DNA of 16,713 nucleotides from JBAZJI01 sp964596325 (lineage in GTDB: Bacteria > Patescibacteriota > Minisyncoccia > Minisyncoccales > JAGOPM01). The notes beneath the pieces were generated by a model. The model was given only the letters and a program-made list of their open reading frames with translations, did not search any database and was not told where the DNA came from. Position 1 is the first letter of the stretch, and every line of letters begins with the position of its first letter. The translations under genes were made by a program, and so were the position numbers. The stretch is taken from contig CAZQSQ010000017.1 of NCBI GenBank assembly GCA_964596325.1, positions 1 to 16,713 on the forward strand, written 5' to 3'. Below, piece after piece: positions 15,082 to 16,713 of the stretch.

Positions 15082-16041
15082 TTAAATCTTACTTAACGAT
15101 TTCAATGCTATATTTAATGCATTTTCTGCTTCTTCTGGTAAAACGGCAGGTGTAGTTTTCCGAATAATACAATTAATAAAACTGCCTAGCTCCATCTTCA
15201 AAGGTTCTTTATATTCTACTTTAACCATTTCCGGCTCTGATAATATCTGAACATAACCATCTTCCTTTTTCGAAAAAACACTTTTATAAATCTGTACCTC
15301 TTGAGTTATGTAATTTACTCTCGCGTAGCCACGCGTCCCAGTTAACTCTAACTCCCTGATTTTAATCGGACTAATCCAATTTACCTGAATATGACCAGAA
15401 GCTTTCCCGTAATCTAAAAATATTTCAGCGCAATCTTCTTTGTCGCTTAAAATAAAATTTCCCGCATTTGCAAAAATTTTAATCGGATTCTTGCCAAATA
15501 AGTAATTTATTATATCGATATCGTGAACCGCTAAGTCTAATATCACTCCCGTATCCCTTTTTTTAGGGACATGAGGGCCTAATCTTTTTGTATTAATAGA
15601 AATTATTTCTCCCAATTCCCCCTTTTTTACAATTTCTGCAAGCTTGACAACGGCAGGATTAAATCTTTCTATATGCCCCACTGTTAACTTTGCTTTTGTT
15701 TTCTTTTCTGCAGCAATGATATCTTTAGCTTCTTTTAATGTGAATGCTATCGGCTTCTCTACTAAAGTATTAATATTATTTGCCAAACAATAAACTGTTA
15801 TTTCTTTATGAATTTTTGTTGGAACAGCAATAGAAACTGCATCAATCTTCTCCACGGAAAGCATCTCCTTGTAATCTAAATAACCTTTCAGGTTAAACTC
15901 CTTTGAAATCTTTTTCGTTACCTCGGAATTAATGTCGCAAAAAGCAATCAAATTGCAACTTTCCAGTTCAGAAAAAACCCGGACATGATTTCTGCCCATA
16001 TTGCCCGTCCCTATTACTGCTACATTAATCTTTTTCGCCAT
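15082..16041 (-). CDS. Gfo/Idh/MocA-family nucleotide-sugar dehydrogenase (GnnA/WlbA-like)
   Basis: This 319-residue NAD-dependent oxidoreductase has an N-terminal Rossmann domain starting VAVIGTGNMGRNH (G11, G13, G16) and the family's LVEKPIAF (E95-K96-P97). The dehydrogenase site follows as VILDLAVHDIDI (D169, H173). GHIERFNPAV (112-121) is shared by the enzymes that oxidise C3 of UDP-GlcNAc (GnnA) or UDP-GlcNAcA (WlbA/WbpB). In both systems the 3-keto product is handed to a DegT/DnrJ/EryC1 aminotransferase. Here the adjacent upstream gene is exactly such an aminotransferase, with a 17-bp overlap. I favour the GnnA-like reading (3-keto from UDP-GlcNAc) because of the ILDLAVHDID form, but the WlbA-like alternative stays open. 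It is a cytoplasmic enzyme. Confidence 0.87.
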   Translation of the reverse strand: MAKKINVAVIGTGNMGRNHVRVFSELESCNLIAFCDINSEVTKKISKEFNLKGYLDYKEMLSVEKIDAVSIAVPTKIHKEITVYCLANNINTLVEKPIAFTLKEAKDIIAAEKKTKAKLTVGHIERFNPAVVKLAEIVKKGELGEIISINTKRLGPHVPKKRDTGVILDLAVHDIDIINYLFGKNPIKIFANAGNFILSDKEDCAEIFLDYGKASGHIQVNWISPIKIRELELTGTRGYARVNYITQEVQIYKSVFSKKEDGYVQILSEPEMVKVEYKEPLKMELGSFINCIIRKTTPAVLPEEAENALNIALKSLSKI

Positions 16042-16713
16042 AAAATTCTTTGACAGCGGAAATTATGATATCTTGATCCGTCTTACTCAATTCCGGATAA
16101 ATCGGTAATGACAAAACGTGATCACAAGCATATTCTGTTTGCGGAAATTCCCCTCCTTTATATCCCAAACGAGCAAAAGCCGGCTGCAAATGCAACGGAA
16201 TTGAATAATAGATCATTACCGGAATATCTTTTTCTTTTAAGTATTTTACCAATCCCTCCCTTTTGTTAACCTTAAGCGTATATTGATGAAAAACGTGCTC
16301 GCAATCATTATCAATCGCAGGGCAAATTATACCATTAATATCCGATAAATTTTTCGTATAATATTGGGCAATTTCTCTCCGCTTCTGATTCCAGATAGTT
16401 AAATATTTTAATTTAATTCTTAAAATTGCGGCTTGAATTGTGTCGAGCCTAGAATTCGTACCAATAACTAGATGTTTATATTTTTCTTCTGGGGATGACC
16501 CATGATTTTTTAGTAAAATTAAATTTGAGGCAAAAACATCATTATTAGTGATTGCCATCCCTCCATCAGCATAAGCCCCCAAATTTTTAGTTGGAAAAAA
16601 AGAGAAAGCAGAAATATCCCCAATTGATCCCGCGGGCTTTCCCTTATATTTTGCACCACTTGCTTGACAAGCGTCCTCGATTATAAAAAGCTTATATTTA
16701 TTAGCAATCTCAA
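16025..16713 (-). CDS. DegT/DnrJ/EryC1-family sugar aminotransferase (5' end beyond right edge)
   Basis: The visible part (228 residues, C-terminal) is a PLP-dependent sugar aminotransferase of the DegT/DnrJ/EryC1 family, which puts an amino group on a keto-sugar nucleotide. The frame stays open from the stop at 16025 to the window edge. It includes LFIIEDACQASGAKYKGKPA in the region carrying the PLP-phosphate/ring contacts (D of IEDA) and SAFSFFPTKNLGAYADGG with the PLP-forming lysine in PTKN. After it come LLKNHG, NSRLDTIQAAIL and the C-terminal LPIYPEL. Only the first roughly 150 residues of a usual 365-390 should be missing. It overlaps the dehydrogenase gene by 17 bp; together they look like a two-step amination at C3 (GnnA/GnnB or WlbA/WlbC plan). 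The promoter of this minus-strand operon must lie beyond the right edge. Confidence 0.92.
   Translation of the reverse strand, partial: EIANKYKLFIIEDACQASGAKYKGKPAGSIGDISAFSFFPTKNLGAYADGGMAITNNDVFASNLILLKNHGSSPEEKYKHLVIGTNSRLDTIQAAILRIKLKYLTIWNQKRREIAQYYTKNLSDINGIICPAIDNDCEHVFHQYTLKVNKREGLVKYLKEKDIPVMIYYSIPLHLQPAFARLGYKGGEFPQTEYACDHVLSLPIYPELSKTDQDIIISAVKEFYGEKD

Overview
The window is a surface-polysaccharide (O-antigen, capsule or S-layer glycan type) biosynthesis locus. It holds sixteen protein genes, two of them cut by the window edges, and no RNA genes, CRISPR arrays or insertion sequences that I can see. Genes are packed with gaps of a few bases or short overlaps. TGA is used as a stop, so the standard bacterial code applies. 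Starts lack Shine-Dalgarno sequences. The very long O-antigen-ligase-like protein, the AT-leaning composition and the mix of archaeal-like and bacterial-like sugar enzymes suggest an uncultivated bacterium, most likely Patescibacteria/CPR. That assignment is an inference from gene style; the window contains no phylogenetic marker.

Layout. (1) Positions 1-1958, minus: a large multi-pass O-antigen ligase/polymerase-family protein with its C-terminus off the left edge. It diverges from (2) 2028-3383, plus: the polyprenyl-phosphate sugar-phosphate transferase that starts the glycan on its lipid carrier, preceded by a good sigma70-type promoter. (3) 3363-4460, minus: a lone GT4 glycosyltransferase overlapping the transferase tail-to-tail. 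(4) A 102-bp divergent spacer with a perfect 22-bp palindrome. (5) 4563-12454, plus: a compact run of seven genes: UDP-GlcNAc 2-epimerase-like enzyme, GT2, a second and different UDP-GlcNAc 2-epimerase, a fusion of an alpha/alpha-toroid domain with a GT4 domain, a GT4-like protein, a FemAB/GNAT-like transferase, and a methyltransferase. (6) 16713-12466, minus, convergent with block 5: DegT/DnrJ/EryC1 aminotransferase (start off the right edge), Gfo/Idh/MocA dehydrogenase, two extended SDR sugar epimerases/dehydratases, and a second methyltransferase.

How they may work together (inference). Block 6 makes unusual nucleotide sugars. The dehydrogenase plus aminotransferase pair looks like a system for a 3-amino sugar, and the SDRs act at C4 to C6. 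The 2-epimerases give ManNAc-type sugars. The sugar-phosphate transferase primes undecaprenyl phosphate and up to four glycosyltransferases extend the repeat unit. The methyltransferases and FemAB-like protein decorate it, and the O-antigen-ligase-family protein polymerises or ligates it. No Wzx flippase or ABC exporter lies in the window.

The part most worth a second look is 7627-12454. It is visibly more AT-rich than the left third, begins in a 38-bp overlap with the preceding epimerase, contains the toroid-GT4 fusion with an eight-cytosine run, and carries the FemAB-like gene. This looks like a transferred, possibly phase-variable glycan-modification cassette.
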